Source: Streptosporangiaceae bacterium (GTDB taxonomy: Bacteria > Actinomycetota > Actinomycetes > Streptosporangiales > Streptosporangiaceae). From it: a stretch of 64,000 nt of DNA. The translations under genes were made by a program, and so were the position numbers. The notes below the pieces were generated by a model that ran no database searches, was not told the DNA's origin, and worked only from the letters and a program-made list of their open reading frames with translations. Positions 1-8,363 of the stretch are shown in pieces; the stretch's first letter is position 1, and each line of letters starts with the position of its first letter. The stretch covers positions 1 to 64,000 of the forward strand of contig JAOPYK010000219.1 in the NCBI GenBank assembly GCA_025964695.1, read 5' to 3'.

Positions 1-53
1 GGCGATCCCGGCGCCCATGAGTCCGGGTTCGGAAGGCGCGCCCGCGGGACGCG

Positions 54-708
54 TTACGGGATCGAGGCGCTGCCGGCGTGCTGGTCGTCGGTGGGATGAG
101 AGAGCACGCCGAGGCGCAGCTGCTCCCCGCGCTTGCGCTCCCAGACCCTGGCCCAGCGGCGGTCCAGCTCGCGGTCGACCCACGACGACTCCGGCGGACG
201 CGTGCGGGGGTCGGCCGAGAGCGCCGCGCGGAACTCCTTGCTCAGCCGGCCCGCGTCCAGCAGGTGCGCGGCCCACCGCGCGCCGTCGTCCGGATCCTCG
301 ACGAGTTCGTCGTAGCTCAGGAACGCGACCCTGTCCGCCGGGAGCCGGGAGAACGTACGCAGGTAGCCGGTCAGTCGGGCGCGCAGACCCCACCGGGTGC
401 CGAAGCGGACCAGGCTCGCGAGCAGCCTGTTGCGCAGTCCCCTGGCCAGGAGGCGGATCCAGAAGTCGTCGCCTCGCAACGCCCCCCCGTACGCGCTCGT
501 GGTGATGTACCGATCCATCGCCCGGTAGCTGCTGGCCGTGATCCCGGCCGCCCTCCGGCGGGAGATGATGATCTGCGCGTCCGGGAAGCCGGCCAGCAGC
601 TCATCCTCATGGCCGGTGTCCGAAGGGTTCTTGAGTACCGCGACGCCTGATCGGGCGGAGAGTGCGTCGGCGATCCTCACGAATTGCCGTCGTCCGCAAT
701 TCCTCCGG
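54..708 (-). pseudogene. C-terminal half of a sulfotransferase-family protein (N-terminus missing)
   Basis: The minus-strand frame reads as the second half of a Sulfotransfer_3-type protein. It has VAVLKNPSDTGHEDEL followed by FPDAQIIISRR, which matches the family pattern of a conserved Lys-Asn-Pro, an acidic helix and a 3'-phosphate-binding Arg segment. A typical C-terminal tail with FLSYDELVEDPD follows. The N-terminal PAPS-binding P-loop segment is absent: the frame runs upstream into a long inverted repeat at 709-774 and then into antisense of the glucosidase. About 215 residues remain, against roughly 300 for family members, and no convincing start or ribosome binding site is visible. 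I read it as a 5'-truncated relic, probably broken at the inverted-repeat cluster. A short expressed protein is possible but less likely. Confidence 0.5.
681..702. repeat. Inverted repeat, 7-bp arms
   Basis: GAATTGC (681-687) and GCAATTC (696-702) are perfect inverted arms with an 8-nt spacer. This is the first of three consecutive inverted repeats between the truncated sulfotransferase and the glucosidase. Confidence 0.6.
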
Positions 709-774
709 CACGTCACATCCCGCTGAGAGGCACCGGGAGACACCGCCCGGTGCCTCTCAGCGGGATGTGACGTG
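709..774. repeat. Perfect 29-bp inverted repeat with 8-nt loop
   Basis: Positions 709-737 and 746-774 are exact reverse complements over 29 bp, separated by the octamer AGACACCG. The stem is far longer than needed for termination. It sits exactly at the truncation edge of the sulfotransferase relic, so it may be a recombination or mobile-element scar. It could also be a back-up terminator for the minus-strand glucosidase operon. Confidence 0.8.
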
Positions 775-792
775 CAAGGCGCCGGGTGACAC

Positions 793-823
793 CGCCCGGC
801 TTCCGGAGCATGGAAGCCGGGCG
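793..823 (-). terminator. Stem-loop terminator after the GH13 gene
   Basis: CGCCCGGCTTCC (793-804) pairs perfectly with GGAAGCCGGGCG (812-823) around a 7-nt loop. It lies about 40 nt past the stop of the minus-strand glucosidase. There is no U-tract, as is common in GC-rich actinobacteria. Confidence 0.65.
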
Positions 824-864
824 ATGCCCGGACGGCCGCCGACCCCGTGCGGCCGCTCGCCAGG

Positions 865-2421
865 TCAGAGCAGCCAGGCGGCGGTGTCCGCCGGCAGGGT
901 GTCCCCCGCCAGCGGGCCGCTGGACAGCAGCACCGTCTCGTGCGGCGGGAGCCGCACGGGCTCCGGTCCGAGGTTGACCACGCAGGTGAGCCCGCTGTCC
1001 CGGAGGAAGGCAAGAACATCGTCATCTCCCTGGGGAAGCCAGGTGAGAGTGCCGTCCCCGAGGCGGTCGCCACGGATGCGCAAAGCCTCCCGGTAGAGGC
1101 TGAGCATCGAGGACGCCACCGGCCTCTGCGCCTCGATCGTGAGCGCCTGCCAGTCCGCCGGCTGCGGCAGCCAGGGCGTACCGCTGCTGTAGCCGTAGGG
1201 CGGCCGGTCACCGGACCAGGGCAGCGGCACCCGGCAGCCGTCGCGGCCACGATCGGTGTGCCCAGAACGGGACCAGATCGGGTCCTCCAGCAGCTCGTCG
1301 GGGAGGTCTTCGACCTCGGGCAGGCCGAGTTCCTCTCCCTGGTAGATATAGGCACCCCCCGGCAACGCCAGGGCGAGCAGGGCGGCGGCCCGCGCCCGCC
1401 GGGTGCCCAGCGCCAGGTCCGAAGGCATCCCGTGCCGTCGGTCACCGTGGTCGAAGGCCGTGTCCGCCCGCCCATAGCGCGTCACCGGGCGGGTCACGTC
1501 ATGGTTGGAGAGTACCCAGGTGGGCGGGGCCCCGTGCGGGGCGTGGGTCACCAGTGTCGTGTCGATCACCTTGCGGAGAGCGGGAGCGTTCCACGGGCAG
1601 GCCAGGAAGTCGAAGTTGAACGCCGTATGCAGTTCGTCGGGGCGCAGGTACCTGACGAAGCGCTCGTGGTCCGGCAGCCAGACCTCGCCGATCAGAATGC
1701 GTTCCGAGTACTCATCGGACACCTTCCGCCAGTTGCGGTAGATCTCGTGGACGCCGTCCCTGTCGGTGTACGGGTCGAGGCCGTCCGGTTCGGCGTCGGG
1801 GTCCTTGATCAGCACTGCGGCCGAGTCGATCCGTATGCCGTCGGCACCCCGGTCGAACCAGAACCGCAGGACGTCGAGGAACTCGTCCTGGACCGCTTTG
1901 CTGTTCCAGTTGAAGTCCGGCTGCTCAGGAGCGAACAGGTGCAGGTACCACTCACCGTCGGGCACCTGGGTCCAGGCCGGACCGCCGAAGATGGACTGCC
2001 AGTCGTTGGGCGGGCCGTCGCCGATGCCGGGGCGGAACCAGAAGCGGTCCCGGGCCGGTGAACCCGGACCGCCCGACAACGCCTCCTGGAACCACACACT
2101 CTGGTCGGAGGAATGGTTGGGCACCACATCAATAATGATCTTGATATTGAGGTCGTGCGCGTCCTGGATGAACTTCTCCGCCTCCGCGAGGGTGCCGAAG
2201 GTCGGCTCGATATCGCGGTAGTCGGCCACGTCGTATCCGCCGTCCGACATCGGCGACGGGTACCACGGGTTGAGCCAGATGGCATTGATTCCGAGGTCGG
2301 CCAGGTACCCGAGTCGGCTGCGGAGTCCCGCCAGGTCGCCGAATCCGTCCCCGTTGCCGTCGGCGAAGCTGCGCAGGTAGACCTGGTAGATCGCGGCTCC
2401 CCGCCACCACGTTTCATGCAT
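865..2421 (-). CDS. GH13 alpha-glucosidase / oligo-1,6-glucosidase type enzyme
   Basis: 518-aa cytoplasmic glycoside hydrolase family 13 enzyme predicted to release glucose from imported alpha-glucosides. All four GH13 signature regions are visible: DVVPNH (about 98-103), GIRIDSAAV with the nucleophile Asp199, LIGEVW with the acid/base Glu246, and SNHDVTR with the transition-state Asp308. No signal peptide is present. The ATG at 2421 is preceded by AAGGAGA at good spacing. It is the last gene of a minus-strand operon with a carbohydrate ABC importer, which fits intracellular breakdown of the transported sugar. The layout resembles actinobacterial agl/mal operons. The exact linkage preference (maltose, isomaltose, trehalose, sucrose) cannot be read from sequence alone. 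Confidence 0.9.
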   Translation of the reverse strand: MHETWWRGAAIYQVYLRSFADGNGDGFGDLAGLRSRLGYLADLGINAIWLNPWYPSPMSDGGYDVADYRDIEPTFGTLAEAEKFIQDAHDLNIKIIIDVVPNHSSDQSVWFQEALSGGPGSPARDRFWFRPGIGDGPPNDWQSIFGGPAWTQVPDGEWYLHLFAPEQPDFNWNSKAVQDEFLDVLRFWFDRGADGIRIDSAAVLIKDPDAEPDGLDPYTDRDGVHEIYRNWRKVSDEYSERILIGEVWLPDHERFVRYLRPDELHTAFNFDFLACPWNAPALRKVIDTTLVTHAPHGAPPTWVLSNHDVTRPVTRYGRADTAFDHGDRRHGMPSDLALGTRRARAAALLALALPGGAYIYQGEELGLPEVEDLPDELLEDPIWSRSGHTDRGRDGCRVPLPWSGDRPPYGYSSGTPWLPQPADWQALTIEAQRPVASSMLSLYREALRIRGDRLGDGTLTWLPQGDDDVLAFLRDSGLTCVVNLGPEPVRLPPHETVLLSSGPLAGDTLPADTAAWLL

Positions 2422-2515
2422 GCTGAGATATCTCCTTCACATCGAAGTAAGCGCGGACGATGGTCCGCGATAAAGCCGGATTCCACGAGGGACGCACTCG
2501 TGTCGTTCGGGCGGA

Positions 2516-3484
2516 TCAGCCTTTGAGGCTGCCCGCGGTGAGACCGGCCATGATGTTGCGCTGGAAGATGAAGAACACCACGATCGCCGGCAGGCTCGCG
2601 ATCACCAGGGCTGCGATCAGGACGTTCTGCGGCATCTGCTGGGACAGCTGGGAGATCGCCACGCTCACCGGCATCTTGTTGGTGTCGGGCAGCACCAGCA
2701 GCGGCCAGACGAAGTCCTTCCAGACGTTGACCACGGCGAAGATGGACACCACGCCGATGATCGGCCGGGAGATCGGGAGGACGATCGACCAGAGGATGCG
2801 CACCGGCGACGCGCCGTCGATGGAGGCCGCTTCGAGCAGCTCTGAGGGGATCGAGTCGAAGAAGCGCTTGAGCAGGAAGATGTTGAACCCGTTGGCTGCG
2901 GCCGGCAGCCAGATCGCCCATGGAGTGTTCAGCAGGTTCACATGGAAGATAGGCAGATTCTGTACGGTCAGGTAGGCGGGCAGCAGCAGCACCGTGGGCG
3001 GGATCATCAAGGTGAGCAGCATGCCGCCGAGGATCAGTTTGCCGAACATCGGCCTGAGCTTGGAAAGCGCGTAGGCGGCGCCGACATCGACCGCGAGCTG
3101 GAAGAGCCAGGCACCCAGTGCGTAGATCACGCTGTTGAGGATGTAGCGGCCCAGGTCCATCTGGTTCCAGGCCGTTTGATACACCGAGGCCTTCGGGTGC
3201 GAGGGAAAGAGCGTCGGCGGCGACTGGGCTAGTTCGCCGGAGGACTTCAGCGCGCCGGTGACCATCCAGTACAGCGGGAAAACGAAGACCAGGGTGAACA
3301 GGACGACCATGAAGGTCAGTACGGACCAGTAAACGAGACGACCCCGTCGGCCTTGCATCTGGTGCGGCGAGACCAGGGTGCGCTGCACCGCGGTCGGCTC
3401 CCGCCGGGGCCTGCCGACCCTGCGAATGCGGGGACGGTAAGGGACGCTCGCTGGGCGGACGGGCTTATCGAGGACGTTCGACAT
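2516..3484 (-). CDS. Carbohydrate ABC transporter permease, MalG type
   Basis: 322-aa inner-membrane permease. After a basic N-terminal stretch there is a first membrane segment (LVYWSVLTFMVVLFTLVFVF), then further helices. The cytoplasmic EAA loop EAASIDGASPVRILWSIVLP docks on the ATPase subunit. The C-terminal end LTAGSLKG is typical of MalG-like partners. It sits between the MalF-like permease (9-nt gap upstream) and the GH13 gene. No ATPase gene is in the operon, so a shared MsiK-type ATPase elsewhere is inferred, as is usual for actinomycete sugar importers. Function: translocates the oligosaccharide delivered by the 4512-5903 lipoprotein. Confidence 0.92.
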   Translation of the reverse strand: MSNVLDKPVRPASVPYRPRIRRVGRPRREPTAVQRTLVSPHQMQGRRGRLVYWSVLTFMVVLFTLVFVFPLYWMVTGALKSSGELAQSPPTLFPSHPKASVYQTAWNQMDLGRYILNSVIYALGAWLFQLAVDVGAAYALSKLRPMFGKLILGGMLLTLMIPPTVLLLPAYLTVQNLPIFHVNLLNTPWAIWLPAAANGFNIFLLKRFFDSIPSELLEAASIDGASPVRILWSIVLPISRPIIGVVSIFAVVNVWKDFVWPLLVLPDTNKMPVSVAISQLSQQMPQNVLIAALVIASLPAIVVFFIFQRNIMAGLTAGSLKG

Positions 3485-3493
3485 CGAATGCTC

Positions 3494-4444
3494 CTAGCCT
3501 CGGACCCGGACGCGCCGGCCGTCCTGGTCGTCGCGGGAGAGGCGCAGGTAGATCGCGGAGAAGACGATCAGGACCACCATCAGCATCACCCCGAGGGCTC
3601 CTCCTCCGCCGAAGTTGTTGAAGTTGAACGCGTACTGGTACATCAGGTAGACCACGCTGACCGTCGAGTTCTCCGGGCCGCCGCCGGTCAGCAGGTACGG
3701 TTCGATGAACACCTGCATGGTCGCGATGATCTGCAGCAGCAGCATGACCAGCAGGATCAGGCGGGTCTGCGGGATCGTGACATGCCAGAGCCGCTTGAAG
3801 ATCCCGGCTCCGTCGAGCTCCGCGGCCTCGTACAGCTCACCCGGAACGGTCTGCAGAGCGGCCAGGTAGATCAAGGTGCCGCTGCCCATGTTCATCCAGG
3901 TGGAGACGATGACCAGCGAGATCAGCGCCGTACTGGTGGAGTCCAGCCAGCTGAGCGCCGGCAGGTGGGTGAAGCGCAGGATTTCGTTGAACAGCCCGGG
4001 CCCCGGGTCGTAGAACCACTTGAAGAGCAGCACTGAGACCGCGGGTGGCAGCATGACCGGCAGATACACCACGAACCGCAGATAGCCGCGGGCGTGCCGC
4101 AGCTCGTTCAGCACAACGGCCGTCATGAAGGGGATCACGTATCCGCACACCAGCGCCAGCACGGTGAAGATCGCCGTGTTCCGCCAGGCGGCGCCGAACG
4201 CCGGATCGGCCATCACCCGCTCGAAGTTGCGCGTCCCCACCCACTTCGTCCCGACGAAGTTGGTCTTCTGGAAGCTGAGCAGGACCTCGCGCACGATCGG
4301 ATACCAGGAGAAGAACGCGAAGCACACCAGCGCCGCACACAGGAACCCGTATGCGGAGAGGTTGCGCTGTACATCGCGGCGCCGGCGCAAGGCCGACCGG
4401 CCCCGCCCACCCATCGAAATCATGTCCATGGTTCTTAATCCCAT
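3494..4444 (-). CDS. Carbohydrate ABC transporter permease, MalF type
   Basis: 316-aa membrane permease, partner of the MalG-like protein just downstream. A basic N-terminus (RRRRDVQRN) precedes a first helix with LSAYGFLCAALVCFAFFSWY. The EAA loop EAAELDGAGIFKRLWHVTIP is present, and the last helix carries LMVVLIVFSAIYLRL. The predicted start at 4444 has only a weak GAGA upstream, and internal ATGs at residues 6, 8 and 11 are alternatives. It is cotranscribed with the binding-protein gene 67 nt upstream and with the glucosidase. Confidence 0.92.
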   Translation of the reverse strand: MGLRTMDMISMGGRGRSALRRRRDVQRNLSAYGFLCAALVCFAFFSWYPIVREVLLSFQKTNFVGTKWVGTRNFERVMADPAFGAAWRNTAIFTVLALVCGYVIPFMTAVVLNELRHARGYLRFVVYLPVMLPPAVSVLLFKWFYDPGPGLFNEILRFTHLPALSWLDSTSTALISLVIVSTWMNMGSGTLIYLAALQTVPGELYEAAELDGAGIFKRLWHVTIPQTRLILLVMLLLQIIATMQVFIEPYLLTGGGPENSTVSVVYLMYQYAFNFNNFGGGGALGVMLMVVLIVFSAIYLRLSRDDQDGRRVRVRG

Positions 4445-4511
4445 TCTCAGCGCTGCGTCCGCACAGTGTCCCGGGGTGCCGGCCCCCTATGGTCGGCACC
4501 CCGGAACCGCG

Positions 4512-5903
4512 TTAGTTCGCGTTGGCGAGAATCCCGTTGACCTTGGTCTCGGCCTGGGACAGGAGGGTGTCGATGTTGGCGTTCTTGTTGGTGAGCACCG
4601 CGGACACCACCCCGTCCATGACCGCGTAGATCTGCTGGGCCTGCGGCGGCTCCAGCCGGTACTTCAGCGACGGGTCACCGTCGGCGAAGGGCTTGTAGTT
4701 CGCCACGGGCATGTTGGCGTTCGCGGTGCGGATCTGGAGTTCCTCGGCCGCGGGCGCGCCGGTGAAGATGTTGGGCTGCGGCAGCCCGACCGGCTGCTTG
4801 TCGATCTTCTTCTGGGCCCAGTCGAACTGGCCCTTGCCCGGCGTCAGGTTCTCGAACTCCAGCCACATGATGCCGGCCTTGATCTGGTCGGGGGTGGACT
4901 TGGGGTTGAACATGTAGCCGTCACCGCCGATGAGCGTGCCCTGCTGGCCCGGCAACGGAGCCAGCCCGTAGTCGGGGTACTTGCCCTGGAACTGGCTGAC
5001 GATGGTGGGGACGTTGTCCGGGGCGGAGACGTACATGCCGAGCTTGCCGGTGGCCATCATCGGCTGGACGTCGGAGATCTGCAGCAGTTGCTTGGTGCCC
5101 ATGCTGTTGTCGGTCCAGCGCATCTGCTGGAGGTTCTGCAGCACGGCCTTGCCCTGCGGGCTATTGAAGGCCGCCTTCTTCCCGTCCGGGGAGACCACGT
5201 CACCACCCTGGGAGTACATCTCGGTGGTGAAGTGCCAGCCACCCTGGTTGCTCGCGCTGTAGTCGGCGTAACCGACGATGCCGTTGCCCAGAGCGGCGAT
5301 CTTCTTCGCGTCCGCCTGCACCTCTTGCCAGGTCGTGGGCGGCTTCGCCGGGTCGAGACCGGCCTGCTGGAAGAGCTTGCGGCTGTAGAGCAGACCCATC
5401 GAGTAGTTGGTCCTGGGCAGGCCGTAGACCTTGTCGCCGTCCTTGAAGACGTTCATCAGCTGAGGCTGAATGTTCGCGTAGTTCTTCAGGAGACCGACGT
5501 ACTTGGTGATGTCGGCCGCCTGCCCGTTGGCGATGACGTTCTTGGCGTCCGTGAGGTACACGTAGAACGCGTTCTCCATCTGGCCGCCGGCCAGCTTGGC
5601 GGTGAACGTCGCGGGGACGTCGCAGGGGAACGCGTCCTTGCTGACGATCGTGATGTTCGGGTGCAGCTTCTGGAATGCGATGACGTCGTTGTTCCACTCG
5701 GTGCGCAAGACCGCCGAGCTCTTGGGTGGCTGACAGCCGACCGTGATCGACACCTTGGTGTTCGGGTCGAGGGCGGCTGCGGCGCCACCGCCACTCTTGC
5801 CGCCGGTGTCACCGCTCTTGCCGCTGCTGCTACTGCCGCAGGCGGCGGTGGTCGTCAGTGCGACGGCTGTGGCGCACAGGATCGCGAGGCTACGGCGTCT
5901 CAT
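4512..5903 (-). CDS. Sugar ABC transporter substrate-binding lipoprotein
   Basis: 463-aa extracellular solute-binding protein (family 1). The start ATG at 5903 is chosen because AGGAAGGA lies at ideal distance upstream; an upstream in-frame ATG at 5930 precedes that ribosome site. The N-terminus is MRRRSLAILCATAVALTTTA followed by the lipobox Cys (TAACGSS), so the mature protein is a lipid-anchored receptor. A Ser/Gly linker precedes the folded domain. It is first in the operon with two permeases and a GH13 enzyme. A -35/-10 pair and a candidate LacI operator lie upstream at 6012-6048, implying repression without sugar. The ligand is probably an alpha-glucoside, inferred from the glucosidase. 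Confidence 0.93.
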   Translation of the reverse strand: MRRRSLAILCATAVALTTTAACGSSSSGKSGDTGGKSGGGAAAALDPNTKVSITVGCQPPKSSAVLRTEWNNDVIAFQKLHPNITIVSKDAFPCDVPATFTAKLAGGQMENAFYVYLTDAKNVIANGQAADITKYVGLLKNYANIQPQLMNVFKDGDKVYGLPRTNYSMGLLYSRKLFQQAGLDPAKPPTTWQEVQADAKKIAALGNGIVGYADYSASNQGGWHFTTEMYSQGGDVVSPDGKKAAFNSPQGKAVLQNLQQMRWTDNSMGTKQLLQISDVQPMMATGKLGMYVSAPDNVPTIVSQFQGKYPDYGLAPLPGQQGTLIGGDGYMFNPKSTPDQIKAGIMWLEFENLTPGKGQFDWAQKKIDKQPVGLPQPNIFTGAPAAEELQIRTANANMPVANYKPFADGDPSLKYRLEPPQAQQIYAVMDGVVSAVLTNKNANIDTLLSQAETKVNGILANAN

Positions 5904-6011
5904 CAAACGAGTTCCTTCCTGAAGTGGCATCGCGAAAACCGTGGCCGGGACGGTTGCTTGGGGCCCCCGACGTCTTGACTGTTACGTCCCGGTAACGTGC
6001 GTGCTTCGTGG

Positions 6012-6048
6012 TTGCGTGAAACATACAGAGACGCGCATCACATAGCAA
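6012..6048 (-). promoter_or_regulatory. Promoter and candidate LacI-family operator of the sugar operon
   Basis: On the minus strand TTGCTA (6048-6043) and TATGTT (6025-6020) form a -35/-10 pair with a 17-bp spacer. The 9-mer TTCACGCAA (6020-6012) directly follows the -10. The same 9-mer, inverted, lies in front of the lacI gene at 7432-7440. A nearby inverted repeat, GTTAC-N6-GTAAC at 5981-5996, may be a second site. Confidence 0.5.
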
Positions 6049-6078
6049 TAGACCGTCATAAGCACGAAAAATATTGAC

Positions 6079-6112
6079 AGAAGCCCTCAAGAGATCTTCA
6101 GGGAGGGCTTCT
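6079..6112 (-). terminator. Rho-independent-like terminator after lacI
   Basis: On the minus strand AGAAGCCCTC (6112-6103) pairs with GAGGGCTTCT (6088-6079) across a 14-nt loop. A T-rich run (AATATTTTT) follows. It insulates the sugar-operon promoter from lacI readthrough. The 250 nt between it and the lacI stop hold no gene, only a small CCGGGC/GCCCGG hairpin at 6152-6168. Confidence 0.6.
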
Positions 6113-6365
6113 TCGGCCTCGTCGAACCCTCTTTACCTGCGGAGACTCAAACCGGGCAGGCAGCCCGGCAGGCCGCAAGAGTGATCACGAAGGGCGCGAA
6201 GGGGCCGGCTGCCGTAATGGAATCGTGACAACCATGTCGAGACCGTGTGATAGGTGCCCTACTTCTTGCGGCCCAGAAGCCGCCCGCCCGCCCGGCGGCG
6301 AGACGATCTCAGCAGCCGCGCCAGGGCGAAGTGCGGCTCGGCCCGGCCGGCCGTGCAGCCGATGA

Positions 6366-7412
6366 CTACGAGGGCGTGTGCACCCGGACCGGAGCGGTGG
6401 AGCCGCGCACCACGAGCTCCGGCTCGTACAGCAGTTCCTCGGCCATGACGGGTGCGCGGTCGACCTGGTTGACCAGCAGGGTCACCGCGGCCCGGCCCAT
6501 GGCCTCGATCGGCTGGCGGACGGTGGTCAGCGGCGGGTGGGTGCAGTTGATGAACGCCGAATCGTCGAAGCCCACGACGGAGACGTCCTCGGGGACCGAC
6601 ATGCCCGCCCGGCGGACCGCGCGGATGGCGCCGAGCGCGAGCGGGTCGCTGGCGCAGATGATCCCGGTGATGCCGTTGGCGATCAGCCGGGTGGTGACCG
6701 ACTGCCCTCCCTCGGGCGAGAAGAGGGCGTGTTCGACCGCCTTCGGAGCGATCTCGAGTCCCGCTCGCTCCGCCGCGGCGGTGAAGGCGACCAGCTTGCG
6801 GCGGGAGGGCATGTGGTCCTCCGGGCCCAGCACCAGGCCGATCCGCTCATGACCGAGGGAGACCAGGTGCCCGAAGGCCTGTTCCACCGCGACCTCGTCG
6901 TCGGTGGATACCCTCGGGAACTCGAGGTCCTCGCACGCCGCGTTGACCAGGACGACCGGAAGCCTCAGCTCCAGCAGCCGGAAGTAGTGCTCGTGCGGTG
7001 AGTAGGCCTCGGCGTAGTGGCCGCCGGCGAACACCACCCCCGAGACCTGCTGGTCCACCAGCATCTCCACGTAGTCGGCCTCGGACAGGCCGCCGGCGGT
7101 GCCGACGCACAGCACCGGGGTGAAGCCGCGCTGGGCGAGCGCCCCGCCGATGACCTCGGCCAGCGCGGGGAAGATGGGGTTGCCGAGCTCGGGAAGCACC
7201 AGGCCCACCAGCCGGGCCCGCTCACCGCGCAGCTGCGTGGGCCGCTCGTAGCCCAGCACGTCCAGTGCCGTCAGCACCGCGGCGCGGGTGGCGTCGGAGA
7301 CTCCCGGCTTGCCGTTGAGAACCCGGCTGACCGTCGCCTCGCTGACGCCGACCTTCTTGGCCACTTCGGCAAGTCGGCGGGTCTTGGCAACTTCAGCAGG
7401 TTGACGGGTCAC
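6366..7412 (-). CDS. LacI-family transcriptional repressor
   Basis: 348-aa regulator. The N-terminal helix-turn-helix plus hinge helix reads LAEVAKKVGVSEATVSRVLN, with the LacI hinge-type AAVLTALDVLGYERP behind it. A periplasmic-binding-protein-like effector domain follows, ending around VVGFDDSAFINCTHPPLTTV. The start is a GTG at 7412. A TAGCAT -10 six bases upstream suggests a leaderless mRNA. The gene lies upstream of and co-oriented with the sugar importer and glucosidase operon, so it most likely represses that operon and itself. A 9-mer shared by both promoter regions supports this. The inducer is unknown. Confidence 0.92.
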   Translation of the reverse strand: MTRQPAEVAKTRRLAEVAKKVGVSEATVSRVLNGKPGVSDATRAAVLTALDVLGYERPTQLRGERARLVGLVLPELGNPIFPALAEVIGGALAQRGFTPVLCVGTAGGLSEADYVEMLVDQQVSGVVFAGGHYAEAYSPHEHYFRLLELRLPVVLVNAACEDLEFPRVSTDDEVAVEQAFGHLVSLGHERIGLVLGPEDHMPSRRKLVAFTAAAERAGLEIAPKAVEHALFSPEGGQSVTTRLIANGITGIICASDPLALGAIRAVRRAGMSVPEDVSVVGFDDSAFINCTHPPLTTVRQPIEAMGRAAVTLLVNQVDRAPVMAEELLYEPELVVRGSTAPVRVHTPS

Positions 7413-7440
7413 AACGCAATGCTACGGCAGATTCACGCAA
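7413..7440 (-). promoter_or_regulatory. lacI leaderless promoter with shared 9-mer
   Basis: On the minus strand TTGCGTGAA (7440-7432) lies 7 nt before a TAGCAT -10 hexamer (7424-7419), and the GTG start follows six nt later. The 9-mer is the inverse of TTCACGCAA in the sugar-operon promoter. A direct repeat of CGTGAAT accompanies it. Confidence 0.4.
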
Positions 7441-7491
7441 TTCACGTTCGGCTGTCTGCCGTCTGACGTAAGGCACACTCAGGCACGGCCG

Positions 7492-8304
7492 TCAGGCGCC
7501 GGCGAGGGTGATGATCGCATCGGTGACGAAGCCGAGGAAGAGCCCGGCGAAGATTCCCCAGGTGGAGATGGTCTTCAAGGTCGTGGCCCGGGCCACCGCG
7601 AGCAGCTCTATGACGACGTACAGGATGGATCCGGCCGCCAGGGCGAGGAACCCGATGCTGAGTGTGGCGTCGAGCAGGCTCTGCCCGGCCAGCGTGCCCA
7701 CCACCGTCGGGCCACCGCCGATGAGCCCGAGCAGCCCGAGCTGGCCCCAGGACGGACGGCGGCCGGACGCCGCGAGCGGGGCGACGATGCCGAACCCCTC
7801 GGTGGCGTTGTGCGTCCCGAAACCGACGACCAGCAGCACCGCCAAGTTGAGCTCGCCGTTGCCGGCGGAGTTGCCGATGGCGAGTCCCTCGGCGAAGTTG
7901 TGCAGCCCGATGCCGGCGGCGATCAGCAGGGCGAGCCGCCCGGGGGCACTCCGCCACAGCCCCGCGGAAGAGCCCGGCTCCGCCTCCTCGCCGGGTGCCC
8001 CGGCCCGGCGGGCGATCCAGCGGTCGAAGTAAACCAGGCCGACCAGCCCCAGCCCCACCCCCGCGGCCAGCACGAGCCCGTTCCCGGTCGCCGAGGCGAT
8101 CCGGTGCTTGCCGAGTGCCGCGTCGATGGGCTCCCAGGCGTGCGCCAGCACGTCCCACAGCAGGAAGATCAGGATGCCGATCGCGGTGGCGTTCAACAGT
8201 GCCTTGAGCCGCGGACGCGGCGTGCGCAACCGCCCGATCGGCAGACCCAGGTAGATCGTGAAGCCCGCGATCGCTCCCAGCAGAGCGATCTTCTCACCCG
8301 ACAC
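7492..8304 (-). CDS. ZIP-family divalent metal transporter
   Basis: 270-aa membrane protein with about eight hydrophobic segments. The ZIP metal-binding helices are recognisable: LHNFAEGLAIG (His/Glu motif, helix IV) and THNATEGFGIVAP (helix V). It would import a divalent metal such as Zn, Mn or Fe into the cytosol; the substrate cannot be fixed from these motifs. The GTG at 8304 is preceded by GAAGAGGAAA. It is a single minus-strand gene facing the ABC/two-component operon. A DtxR/IdeR-like box at 8334-8352 sits 30 nt upstream, so metal-dependent repression is likely. Confidence 0.88.
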   Translation of the reverse strand: MSGEKIALLGAIAGFTIYLGLPIGRLRTPRPRLKALLNATAIGILIFLLWDVLAHAWEPIDAALGKHRIASATGNGLVLAAGVGLGLVGLVYFDRWIARRAGAPGEEAEPGSSAGLWRSAPGRLALLIAAGIGLHNFAEGLAIGNSAGNGELNLAVLLVVGFGTHNATEGFGIVAPLAASGRRPSWGQLGLLGLIGGGPTVVGTLAGQSLLDATLSIGFLALAAGSILYVVIELLAVARATTLKTISTWGIFAGLFLGFVTDAIITLAGA

Positions 8305-8333
8305 GGCAGTTTCCTCTTCCCCAGCTAGCAGTG

Positions 8334-8352
8334 CGAGCTGAGGCTAACCTAA
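8334..8352. promoter_or_regulatory. DtxR/IdeR-like metal box in front of the ZIP gene
   Basis: The 19-mer CGAGCTGAGGCTAACCTAA matches the iron-box consensus TTAGGTTAGGCTAACCTAA at 15 of 19 positions, including all of the right half. Its position 30 nt before the ZIP start codon suits repression by a metal-loaded DtxR-family protein. Confidence 0.55.
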
Positions 8353-8363
8353 CTCCCGAAACC

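Noticed and set aside
4125-5978. 617-codon plus-strand frame over the sugar permease and binding-protein genes
   Set aside because: Antisense to two well-supported genes and without motif or ribosome site.
5890-6090. 66-codon minus-strand frame in the sugar-operon promoter
   Set aside because: It starts upstream of the promoter elements and runs into the leader of the binding-protein gene; no ribosome site.
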